Source of the DNA: Knufia peltigerae
Taxonomy: Eukaryota > Ascomycota > Eurotiomycetes > Chaetothyriales > Trichomeriaceae
Assembly (NCBI GenBank): GCA_030247855.1
Contig: JAPDRN010000098.1
Location: 1-64,000, forward strand
Reading direction: 5' to 3'
Length of the DNA stretch: 64,000 nucleotides
The position numbers were made by a program, and so were the translations under genes. Below the pieces are notes generated by a model. It had not been told where the DNA came from, searched no databases, and was given only the letters and a program-made list of their open reading frames with translations. Shown here in pieces: positions 54,204-64,000 of the stretch; the stretch's first letter is position 1, and each line of letters starts with the position of its first letter.

Positions 54204-56951
54204 ATGACCGATCCGCTGTCGATTACGACCGGCGTTGCAGGCCTCCTTTCGCTTGCTGGTAGCGTTATAAGTCAATGCTATCAATATGGCTGTGGTGTTG
54301 CCGACGCTCCGGAAGAAGCAAAGAGGCTCGCTTTCGAGGTTACAAATTTGAGTGGACTGTTGGTAGGTGTTCAGAACCTGGCCAAACACCACCAATTCCC
54401 AACGCAAGACATTCAACCTATCTTGAAAGAATGCGATACTTCGCTACAAACTCTCTCGTCAAGACTTCGAGATCACGGTCCACATCCGAACAACAAGGCT
54501 TCTACCACCAGACGAACGATCAAGAGGTTACTATGGCCTTTGAGGAAAACTGACACCGAGAATCTGATAGCCTTGTTGGAAAGGCACAAGAGATCATTGT
54601 CGTTGGCCCTAGACACTTTTTCTGCGTACGTTGAGAAGTGGCCGCCACCATGAACCGTGGACGAGGCATTTTTAGCTGACTACCTATCTACCGTATGCAT
54701 CTAGAGACACCATCCTACATCAAAGGGCAACATTGGACCATGTCTCGGACACTCTATCAGATTTGTCTCTCGAATATAGATCTAATCATACCAATCACCA
54801 GCGCCAGCAGATCCTAGACTGGCTTTCTGACTATCAACATGAGGCACAGTACCGTCAGGGGTTTCAACTCCACTGCTCGAAAACTTGTTTGTGGCTTCTG
54901 GAGGATCCAGAATTCATCAAGTGGTCTCAACGTAGGTCGTCTCTGTTATGGATGCATGGCCCGGCGGGATCTGGCAAGACCGTGGCGACCAGCTATCTGA
55001 TCCATCACCTCACCCACCATCTCTCGGCGGAGGGTCATTTACTAGCCTATTTCTACTACGACGCCAGCACGATAGAAAGCCTCACGCCAGAGACGTTCTT
55101 TGGGGCATGCATCAAACAATTCTGTTCTCAACTCCCCGAGATCCCTGACAACATACGGGATGCATATAAAAGGGCCGCCGATAGGTTAGGGACACCCAGG
55201 CAAGCCAGTCTCAACGAACTCCAAAACTTCCTCACCCGACTTCTGGACAAGGCCAGGTCATGTATCATCCTCGTTGACGGTCTCGACGAGACCCCAGATT
55301 ACGGGGTTGTGTGTGACTTCCTCACCTCAACAATCACATCGGGACACCACCCACTGCGCGTCTTCATCAGCAGTCGTCCTGATGTCGACCTCCGGCGCCG
55401 CCTGGGCGGGTTTCAAGAGATTCTCGTCCCCGAGACCGCCGTGGAAGATGACATTGGTCTTTATATTCGGTCACGGATCGGTCACGACACCAGACTTCGA
55501 CACATGAGTGACAAGATGAAGCAAAAGGTCGAATTGAGTCTCCGTGTTGATTCACACGGGATGTAAGTACTCTTCTATCTCATCAACCTTGACCCGCGGC
55601 GTGAGTACTTCTCTCGCTGACATATGTATCTCGCTACCTAGGTTCCGATGGGTTCAATGTCAACTCGACGCGATATCACGTCATCGAACCGACGCGGCGA
55701 TAAAGCAGGCCCTGACCTCACTTCCATCCAGTCTCGAAGGCGCATACACTCGCATCTTGCGATCCATTCCGAACGAGGATATCATGTACGCACGCCGAGC
55801 TCTTTTGTGGCTCGCTCACGCTTCCTCTCCGCTCACTTTGCCCGAACTTGCCACCGTGGTCGCCCTTGAACCACCCAGTATTGTCCTCGAAACCGGTCAT
55901 CTCGATCCCGACCTCGCCCTCAACGACCCTTCGGACGTCCTCGAGATCTGCGGCAGTCTCGTGTCTTACAACCCCATTTCTGGCACGACGAGGCTGGCGC
56001 ATCATTCGGTCCGCGAGTTTCTGACTCAGAGACTCGGTCGGACCAGTGAATTCCACATTCCACCCAAAGAGTCCCACCATACGATGGCCGAGATTTGTTT
56101 GATGTACCTCCTACTCGACGATTTTGCGAAAGGTCCTCTATTCCCTCGAGAGTTTCAGGAAACCTGTGTCAAGTATCCTCTGTTGAGATACGCGGCTACG
56201 AATTGGACATTTCATCTCTCCATGGCAGATGAATCATCATCGTCAAGAAATTCTTCTCGTCCGAAGTGTGGTTCTAATACTACAAAGTCGTGGATTTCTG
56301 AGAAAGTGACTACCAGCAGTAGTACATATTACAGTAACGACGAAAAAGGGGCGAGTGACCTTGAAAAGAATAATGATACCGAACAAGTTCTCCTTCCAGT
56401 GATATTACGACTCTTCACACCATCCTCCAACCCTCGGTTTTACTTCTGGCTCCAGGCCATCCTCTCGGATAGTAGGCATGGGTACTTGCCTCCCGACTCT
56501 GACCTGGTCCGAGCGACGCCGTTGTACTACGCCGCGAGTTACGGACTCACCGAGACAGTACGTGCCTTGATTTCCGGTCTTGAGGACAACGACGACGACG
56601 ACGACGACAACGGTGGTCGTGCCGACTTTTTGAATACTCGCGCAGGTCGATATGGCGGTACGGCGTTGCACGCCGCGGTATGGCGCAACAGGCCAGACAT
56701 TTTGAAACTCTTACTCGACGCCGGTGCTGACCCTACCGTCGAGGACGACAATGGCATGACCCCTGTTCAACTGGCGTATTGGTAAGTTGAAATGTGAAAT
56801 GTTTATGTGATCTGCTGGAGATTCATTCGACTCCTTCTGTCCATGCCTTTTTGCTGACCACGTCATGGCTTCATATAGGAGTAAAAAGGGAAATACCTTG
56901 ATGGACTTGTTCCCCGAAAGTCTCAGACTAGGAGACAAGTTGGGCATGTAG
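54204..56951 (+). CDS. NACHT-ankyrin STAND protein (fungal NLR-like)
   Basis: Four exons (54204-54625, 54705-55562, 55642-56781, 56879-56951) give 830 residues. The N-terminal 140 residues (MTDPLSITTGVAGLLSLAGS) match the helical fungal N-terminal domains of the Helo-like group, which in some relatives drive cell death. The NACHT-type NTPase follows: Walker A HGPAGSGKTVA (about 225), Walker B CIILVDGLDE (about 326), then RVFISSRPDVDL. A winged-helix-like region comes next (YARRALLWLAHASSPLTLPE, LAHHSVREFL). The C terminus holds only about three ankyrin repeats (TPLYYAASYGLTETVRALI, GGTALHAAVWRNRPDI, GADPTVEDDNGMTPVQLAY). A run of Asp codons splits the first two. These proteins act in self/non-self recognition and heterokaryon incompatibility. 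The ligand is unknown. Confidence 0.88.
56591..56608 (+). repeat. (GAC)6 codon repeat in the ankyrin region
   Basis: Six consecutive GAC codons, flanked by AAC, encode a run of Asp between two ankyrin repeats. Such in-frame repeats change length easily. Confidence 0.85.
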
Positions 56952-57199
56952 TGACCCGTCTCGACGTTATGGCACCATATGTATTGGTATTGGCGACCGT
57001 TGATTGGCGCCACCAGGGTACAATCCTAGGTGGATCACGGAGCCAGCCTTTTAGAGATAAGAATTGAAATAACCAACGCAGATGATATCTCAATCTTTGG
57101 CGGGACATAAATTGGATAGATATCTGTATTTCCCAGCCCAACGCCTTGCGTACGGAGGCCACACACATATCAGTTTGCCGAGTACATAAGATACACACA

Positions 57200-59835
57200 T
57201 CAGGCGTTGCCGGTGTCGATAACGACACCTCCGTCCTCGTCGTCATCAACATCATCATCCTTTGCCTCCTCAACCTCCGGTTCTGGCGAACTGCTATTTC
57301 GTCTCCTTTGGTTCTGTTCCTCCTGACCCGTTGAGATACCATTTTGGGCGTCACTCGCCGCCCCTGCATCCGGCTTATTGCGCTCCTCGTTTTCAGCCTC
57401 CTTTTTCTCTGCGGCACTCTTGGTCCCGTTCTTCTGCCAACCCTTGCTGGCATTGACAAGGGGAGTGTCGTCGTTGAACAACCGCAGCAACATGGCCTTG
57501 CGGTCCTCCTTCGGCAACATCAGATTCACGCTCTGTATAGACTTCCACAACGGAAACACCATGCGCTCGCTCAATCCGTCCGGGTCATCGTCAGTCGGCT
57601 CGACCACGAGCACACAACATCCCATCTTCAACCCCAGGATCTGCTCGCCAACTTCGCCCAGGTTCTTGTACTCTTCGCCGTTGAACCGGGGGAACATCTC
57701 GACCAGTAATCGTCGCAGCGTTTCCTTCCTGTGAAGTTTCACGATCCGCTCCGGGCCCACCCACGTTTCGAGGAGTCGTAGGCCGTCGGTCTGTATGCGC
57801 CACGGACACACTTCTGGAGACGGCGCGTCCTGCTTGACAAACATCTTCACGCCGGCGTGGACGAATTTGAGACCCTTGCCTTCGTTCTCGGTCAGGATGT
57901 CCTTGGCCAGGGCGCTCGTGTAGTACATGTTCTTGGCCGGAATGCCGTCCGCGTTACGAACCATGTATCGGTCTTGCGGGAACCGAGGGGAGAGATTGTA
58001 GAATTCTTTGATTTGCTTCAATTCAGGCAAATCGGGCGACAGATACTTGAAGGGTTCTTCAAATGGTTGCTCACGGTTCTTCTTCTTGGGGGTTTGACCC
58101 GGACGAGGTGTTGGGGCGGCAGGTACGGGAATACTCGTACCCGTACTGCCGTTTGGAACTGCTTCGTCTTGCTGGCTCTTAGCGCGCTTCAGGGGAGCCG
58201 CCTCGTCCGCGACGTCGTCGTCCTCTGAACGCTTCCTCTTGCCTGGAACATCTGCGTCAGGTGGAGCAGTGCCATTTACCGAATCGATCGTTCCGTCGGC
58301 GGCCGTCTCAAGCTGTACTGCTTCACCGGTGGTATTAGCTGCTTCGACCTTCTCAGGCTTTGGAGTTGGCGCCGTGGAACCTGTTGAGCTTGCTTTCGCT
58401 TCAGTGCGTGCCTTGATCTCAGACTTCTTCTCAAGTATGGCAATGAAGAATGCGCCCGTGTTCTGCGTATGAGGGAAAACTCGCATGGCACGTTCTAAAT
58501 GTAGATCTTCTTTCGGTGGGAATACACTCTCGGAGAGTCTGCTCAACCCATCTTCACCCACGGTGGTTTTCTGCTCTAGGACTGCATCATAATCGCTCCA
58601 TATGCGACCCGACTTGTCCATGACTTTCCAGCTCGTCATGCCAGGAGTCCGTTTGAGTCCAGGCAAGTAATCCTTGGTTTCCTGTAGTTCCACAAATTTG
58701 TCGCCGCCACAACGCAAGATCGCTTCAGCTAGTACTGCCTCATCTTCGACTGGGTTCATGCTGCACGTGGAATACACCACTCTTCCACCGACCTTCAACA
58801 TTTGAAGCGCTCTGATCAGAATCCGCACTTGTGTAGAATGGAGACCGAGGCCATTGCTGGGAGTCCAGTTTTTCCAGATTTCCATGTTCTTCCGTACTGT
58901 GCCATCCCCAGAGCAAGGTACATCAGCCAGGATTCGGTCGAATTTTAGGTATCTGTTGTGTACCGGCTTGCCTGATGAGTCAGGAAGGGAAGGAATTTTG
59001 ATAGAAGGAAAGATGGTGGCGTCGTGGTTTGTGACGATGATGTTGGGTGAGCTCAATCGCTTCACCTGATGGACTAACATGTGCGCTCGCTTGTAATCAA
59101 CGTCATTTGCAATGAGGAGCCCAGTTGATCGTCCATCGTCTGAGAAGTCTTCACCTTGCGGCTTGTCAAGGCCGTTGGCAGTATTCGCTGCAACTTGCCT
59201 ACTTCTCTCCTCTTCGCCGGCGTGGAGCATCTCGATTAGCTGCGCAGACTTACTGCCAGGCGCCGCACATAGGTCAAGGACGGTCATTCCAGGTTTTATA
59301 TCCATCAGTAACGGCGGAATCATGCTGACCACCTCCTGACGTGTGATATTCCCGACATCAGTCTCTGCGACCAAAAATTTCTGGAAGCTGGCGAATGGAG
59401 GAAAACGGCGGATGACATTCTTGGGCGTGGTCATGAACCATGCCAGCTGGTCAGGGTACCAGCTCACAGGTTGAGGAGTATCGACATAACGGCCCTCGTA
59501 GGTTATGGACGTGATTTCGGGGATGTAGTAATCTCGCAAGCGTTGCTGCACGGCGAGTGCGTGAGCCTTGGAGCCAGTGAACCGGAAGCTGTTGGGAAGG
59601 TCTCTTCTCATTGCGGCCCAGAAATCCTCCTTCTCTTCGTTCGGTATTACACCGAGTTCATTGTAGTATTCTTCGAACCTTTCGTTGTTTCGAATGATAT
59701 CGGCCTTGTTGCCTCGATTGTCCTGGCGAGGACCACCGCCGCCACCGCCACGGTTGAAGCCACCCTATACCTTGTTAGTACTTCAATATGGAGATCTCAG
59801 GTTCAATTTACTTTTCTGCCACCTCTTCTACCCAT
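57200..59835 (-). CDS. NCL1: tRNA (cytosine-5-)-methyltransferase Trm4/NCL1 (NSUN2-like)
   Basis: This nuclear enzyme makes 5-methylcytosine at several tRNA positions, using SAM. A 24-nt first exon (59835-59812) and a 2565-nt second exon (59764-57200) join across a 47-nt intron with an ideal ACTAAC branch point, giving 862 residues that begin MGRRGGRKGGFNRGGG. The RG-rich start resembles an RNA-binding tail. Motifs are SAM-binding VLDLCAAPGSKSAQL, catalytic ILADVPCSGDGTVRKN (Cys) and VVYSTCSMNPVEDEA (second Cys). The long Lys/Glu/Ala-rich insert (about residues 470-560) and acidic Ser-rich C-terminal tail are probably disordered. All catalytic residues are present. Confidence 0.95.
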
Positions 59836-60191
59836 GGCGACAACAAATATCTATAATTAAAAAGTGGTTGTTCTCATGGGCAGTTGAGTCGCACTCTGTA
59901 TCTAAACGTGGGGAAATTTTAAGATCCCGGCTAACTTTCCCTACGACGATCAAAGTAGACCCACAGTCGGAGTTCCGGAGGTTCAGCCTTGCATCGGCCC
60001 TTTGGCCTTCAGCCTTGTGTTGCTTCAGGGCGAGTCTCTTTTCTGGCAACGATGCGTATTTGGTAGGGATGCGTATTTGGTAGGGATGCTGCTAGCAGAC
60101 ACAATGGTCAGAAATAAAGCAAGTTCAGCTTGAACACTCCAAATTGAACTCTAGTCTTACTCTATCATTTTATTCACTTTTGTTGCCGACG
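59836..60191. other. Intergenic
   Basis: This holds the promoter of NCL1 and the 3' flank of the monooxygenase gene. It includes a tandem 17-bp repeat described separately. Confidence 0.6.
60051..60089. repeat. Tandem 17-bp direct repeat
   Basis: GATGCGTATTTGGTAGG occurs twice in direct succession (60051-60067 and 60068-60084), followed by the first five bases of a third copy. It lies about 215 bp upstream of the NCL1 start. It looks like a recent local duplication. Confidence 0.9.
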
Positions 60192-61978
60192 TCAAACATT
60201 GCCTAGATTCCTGATTTTCCACTCTTTAACCAAACCTCGATAATCAGCTGGCATGTGTGGTCCGAAGATATTGTTCCATCTTCCACGTTTTCTTGTGATA
60301 TCCAATCCCAAGTCCTGTAACAAGACGTCCACATACGGTATACTGTCAAAGACGAGGTCTGGATATCTTCCAGCAGCACCGCCGCATTCCTTTGGTCGTC
60401 TCAACATTCCATAAATACCATGTAAGATTGAATCATATCTGACAGCATTTGCATCAATCTGCCTGGGTTGTAGATGTTTCAACTTTCCATCGAGAAAGGC
60501 AGAGATCCATAGAGCCTGAGCTTGAGCAACCACAACTGCATGAATTGAAGAATGCGCTCCAATGAAGGCGAGATTTTTGTTTTCGAGGAAATATCCATCA
60601 GGTGGCACCATGAACCGATAGTAATGATTTGATGTAGGGAGAGATTTCGTGATGGGCTGCTCTTTCAGATGGGGTGCATTGCTAGTTCTCTTCCGCAGTG
60701 TTCGAAGATATCTCAATTCAGTCTCGATCTCAGCTTCAGCTTTCTCGGCCTCCAACATTGTTTCTTTAATACCATGGTCCTGGACAGGTAAGTCGAAGTG
60801 TACCGTTGACTTGGTCTTCCATCCGGTGCAGCAGACGAAAGCGTCGGCGTGTAATGTTTCGCTGTTCGAGAGGTGCACATCCTCTGAGGATAACAAAACA
60901 ACGTCAGCGATATGAACAGTAATTTTCCCCTCTCGAACAAGGTCGAACCAGTTTGTCTCGTAATTGTGGATACTTAATGAATTTCCCATCCAGAATGGAG
61001 TAGTCCATGGTTCTAGTTTTCTCAGTTCTGGATGAGTGTTGTAGCCATTCAGACGCTTGATGTGCTTATCCAAGCGGTTCCAGAAGAAGCTGCATATCTT
61101 GTTGCCGATGGATGTACAGTGCAGGAATCTATACCACCAAGACATACAGCCCCTTCGGCCGAAAAGAGTCGGATCAAATGCCATGAAGAATCTCGTCGCA
61201 GACATCCTAGCCAGGGATAACTTGAAGGGCCCATAGTTGAATGACTTTGGCCACACATAGCTCGGACCACCGCCAGATGGCCGAATAACCATACGCACAC
61301 GGGCACCGGAGCGTGCAGCATCATAACACACATCCCATGCCGACTTGTTGCCTCCAAGTACAACCACATCCTTGCAAGCTGTTAGATCTGCGGCACGCTC
61401 CTTCAGCTGCTTTGAATGTATCAAGAGGCCGTGGAAATCGTCTGTTCCTGGTATGATTGGGAGGTACGGTTCGGAGGTCAATCCAGTCGCAATGACCATC
61501 TTTTCAGCAATGAGAAACTCTTCGGCCATGCCAGATGAATCTGATCTCCGTAGCTTGACCATCCATAGACGATCGTCCTGCAGTTTTGCTTGCTCCACAG
61601 TTGTTCTCGGCTGGAATGCAGCATCGATTCCATAATGAGTCGCAACATCACACAGATAGTTGTGAACTACTCTACCGGGTATGTGGGTGCCTGGCGTCGC
61701 CCCATACTTTTCAGGGATCATTGGGAAGTCACTGAATTCATATGATCCTAGGACATTGTTTGTCTTGAGCCTAGGATACAGTCTTTCTTCGGCCCATGAT
61801 CCTCCAATAGATTCAGCCTTATCGACGACAAGGATATCAGCCCCAGGGTTGAGCTCAAGATACGTCTTAGCCATACAAAGACCGTGGAGGCCTGTCGAAG
61901 AAGTCAGTCACGTTATCACCATGCTTGAATGATTCACTTACCCGCACCCACAATGAGCAACTCGATTTCTCTGGCCAT
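60192..61978 (-). CDS. Flavin-binding monooxygenase (FMO/Baeyer-Villiger-like)
   Basis: Exons 61978-61942 and 61891-60192 (GTAAGT..GACAG) give 578 residues. The N-terminal FAD Rossmann motif is completed by the splice: IELLIVGAG joins LHGLCMAK, making GAGLHG. Further marks are DKAESIGGSWAEERLYP (FAD-binding region), MVIATGLTSEPYLP, and the NADPH Rossmann motif VVVLGGNKSAWDVCYDA. The long aromatic-rich middle and the 3'-half insertions match fungal FMO-like proteins of secondary metabolism. No signal peptide is seen. These enzymes oxidise N, S or carbonyl carbons. The substrate is unknown. It is divergent from a Zn2Cys6 gene, which could be its regulator. Confidence 0.88.
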
Positions 61979-62756
61979 GCTTGAGCGATAGTATCGATAC
62001 TCCTCAAGAACCCAAGCACATGGTACAAGAGAGCGACATGTGAACGCTTATATCGTTGTCAGGCCATACTTATTCACTGGTGAGCATTCTTGGCACTTAG
62101 AACGGTCCCATTTGTTCGATCGAAGGCAGAAGTTGCAGAGTCTGGGGTCAACTTGAGGCATTGTCGCAGCAGCACAGGCATGTGTCACCTATGTTAAGAT
62201 ACAGGCTTTTGTCGGACATGACAATGCAACCCGATAATGGCCAAAGTAAGTCGACCCCGCGCACTCGGATACGTACCGGTTAGAAAAGGTAGGCTGTGGG
62301 ATAGTGTACCTCGCATTGTTGATTACACAACTTCGGATAGCAACTGACCTAGGAATCGTTGTCTTGTCAAACGGATAACACTGTGATCATAATCCATTCG
62401 CGCTGTCTCGCTTCGGCAAGTCGAGACAGTTGTTTGCTGGTTGCCAAACCGGGAGCGGCATGTGGCTGCCCGTATCATGAGCTCGGTCCGTCAATTGGTT
62501 GAGGCCAGCATTATCAGCATATTTTGACGACTGATGCAGAGCCTTATTCGTTGATCAGCTAGAAGGACACTAACACGAATGGAAGTCGAGGTCACCGTAG
62601 AGAGAAGTGAAAAGAATCGTCTTACCAGGTAGTTGAGGCACTCGGTAGACCTTCCTGATTGCAATGCGGAGGGATCCATCCATATCAGTTGAACTCCCTC
62701 GATATGCATAGCCGCACATTTCTTTGTACCCACGATCATCACAATGCCATGTCTTC
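61979..62756. other. Divergent promoter between monooxygenase and Zn2Cys6 genes
   Basis: A 778-bp head-to-head region. It contains a CGG-N7-CCG element. No other gene or RNA is seen. Confidence 0.6.
62266..62278. promoter_or_regulatory. CGG-N7-CCG element
   Basis: CGGATACGTACCG is an inverted pair of CGG triplets with a 7-nt spacer, the general form bound by Zn2Cys6 dimers. It lies in the shared promoter of the monooxygenase and the Zn2Cys6 gene, about 290 bp before the monooxygenase start. Its use is inferred. Confidence 0.35.
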
Positions 62757-64000
62757 ATGCCCCGTCCAAAGGTCACAGAAGAGCTACGAAGGCGCATCGC
62801 AAAGGCATGCTTGTATTGCCAGGCTACAAAGCAGAAATGTGATGGCCTAACGCCATGTTCCTCGTGCTCCAAAAGAGGCCAGTCGACATCCTGTGCTTAC
62901 TCTTCACATGTCCGATCTTATGGTGCGCATCGTCGGCGACGTTCAAAGCCAGCTGAAGATCCTGGCCAATGTTCGGTAGACTTGTCTACGACCCCTTCCC
63001 CTCATGACGGGATACCTAGTCATTTGCAGCGTCCCCATGAGGAGCCTGCCCAGTTTACATCCGTCGAGGTCCCTATCCCAAAGTTATCTCACAAGGTATA
63101 CGATACGAATGGCAGAGTCGGTATGTCACAAATCCGCTCCCTATCATCGCAGGCCACTTCTCTGTTCAGTAATATGCTTACGCCGAATAGTATACCTCGG
63201 AGACTGTGCCGCTCTATCTTTCCTCCGACATATCCAGGAAATCGTGGAGGGCGAGGGAGGATCCTCGACCGATGTCTCGAGTGTCTTAGCAATGGAAGAG
63301 CTGTCACCCCATTCCGATGTAGACTTAATGACTCAGCATCTATGGAACACTGCGGATTTAGAGGAGCTTATAAATGTCTTCTTCGCCTCGGTATGAAACA
63401 GAAATACTCCCGTGTGAAAGGCTGCTAATACTTGAGACAGACCTGTGGCATATTGGATATTATTGAGCGACACAAAATTGAAGGTCTTCTGAGACAGTTG
63501 GTGATCGATCCTGAGAGCATGAGAAATGAGGGCAAGGCAGTGGTTTCCCTCGTGCTTGCCTATGCAGCTCAAGCACGTAGCAGTAGCGCCTTGGACTATC
63601 AACTTGCACAGCACTTTTATCATCATGGCCGTCAAATAGCACTCCTGGAACTCACTGATGAGCCGCGTCTTGAGACAGTACAGGCGTTCCTGTTATTGTG
63701 TCTGTATATGCTGGCCTGTTCTCAGAGAAATGGTGCCTATCTTCAACTTGGAATTGCAATCAGTGCTGCCAAATCTCTCGGCATACACCGTGACATGTTG
63801 GCTGCTGATAGTGGCAATGAGGACAGTTTTTTGAGGTAAGCGGTCATTCGAGGAGAGATTGCGGATGACAGTGACAATTCATGTTGCAGGCGTCGGATTT
63901 GGAGGACTCTCTGCTATCACGATGTACACTTCTGTGCCATGATGGGCCGGACCCCCTCTACGATCACCACCGACTCGGCACCATTCGACAGCTTGATATT
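62757..64000 (+). CDS. Zn2Cys6 transcription factor, 3' end cut by window
   Basis: Four exons are seen, 62757-63120, 63191-63390, 63441-63835 and 63890 onward. The last runs off the window. The binuclear cluster is ACLYCQATKQKCDGLTPC plus CSKRGQSTSC. After it comes a Ser/Pro-rich linker, then a conserved fungal transcription factor middle region: VYLGDCAALSFLRHIQ, QAFLLLCLYMLACSQRNGAYLQLG and AKSLGIHRDM, continuing as RRIWRTLCYHDVHFCAMMGRT, which matches the fungal-specific regulator domain. The starting ATG is at 62757. Another 11 codons upstream are open without ATG. Around 372 residues are visible. It faces the monooxygenase gene and may regulate it. Confidence 0.9.

Noticed and set aside
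1..64000. CRISPR arrays, rRNA genes, transposons or viral genes
   Set aside because: No regularly spaced repeats, rRNA-like blocks, transposase or reverse-transcriptase motifs, or long terminal or inverted repeats were seen anywhere in the window.

Overview
The window is nuclear DNA from a filamentous ascomycete (Pezizomycotina). Most genes are intron-poor, with 46-100 nt GT..AG introns, CTAAC/CTGAC-like branch points and donors of the GTAAGT, GTACGT or GTATGT type. Gene content is typical of this group: Zn2Cys6 regulators, a NACHT-ankyrin protein, a GH67 alpha-glucuronidase, an RTA1-like protein, a GT91-type beta-mannosyltransferase and a fused proton-translocating transhydrogenase. A black-yeast-like member of the Eurotiomycetes (Chaetothyriales) would fit, but that is inference from gene mix only. 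There is no bacterial operon structure, CRISPR array, rRNA or recognisable transposon.

Layout. 1-3.4 kb: the 5' part of a MaoC/hot-dog dehydratase gene (minus, cut by the window edge), an HMT1/PRMT1-type arginine methyltransferase (minus) and an intron-containing tRNA. 4.5-10 kb: a GT91-like mannosyltransferase with a long acidic tail and an anion:cation symporter family MFS transporter (both plus). 10-18 kb: an F-box protein and a three-exon protein of unknown function (minus), a two-exon membrane protein of unknown function (plus), and a weak small candidate gene. 18-27.3 kb: a cytosine-deaminase-like amidohydrolase and a secreted alpha-glucuronidase (minus), an RTA1-family membrane protein (plus), and a Zn2Cys6 regulator (minus). 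28.5-33.6 kb: a small repeat-bearing protein, an HSL-type alpha/beta hydrolase, an enoyl-CoA hydratase with a possible peroxisomal signal, and a small unknown protein. 34.7-38.5 kb: a complete nine-exon NAD(P) transhydrogenase. 38.8-45.6 kb: a secreted-leader cytochrome b561-like protein, a Gfo/Idh/MocA oxidoreductase head-to-head with a PrpF-like isomerase, and a dienelactone-hydrolase-family protein. 46.7-53.8 kb: an ammonium transporter, a PARP-type zinc-finger/AT-hook protein, a NAPE-PLD-like metallohydrolase and a BCS1-like AAA protein. 54.2-57 kb: a NACHT-ankyrin (fungal NLR-like) protein. 57.2-64 kb: the tRNA m5C methyltransferase Trm4/NCL1, a flavin-binding monooxygenase and, divergent from it, a Zn2Cys6 regulator cut by the window end.

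Most genes are independent housekeeping or accessory loci. Three arrangements suggest shared function. The Gfo/Idh-PrpF divergent pair with the nearby dienelactone-hydrolase gene could be a small catabolic cluster. The monooxygenase and the Zn2Cys6 gene share a divergent promoter holding a CGG-N7-CCG element. The ammonium transporter is preceded by HGATAR sites expected for AreA-type nitrogen control. Splice models were built by hand and checked for reading-frame continuity. Transcript evidence was not available.
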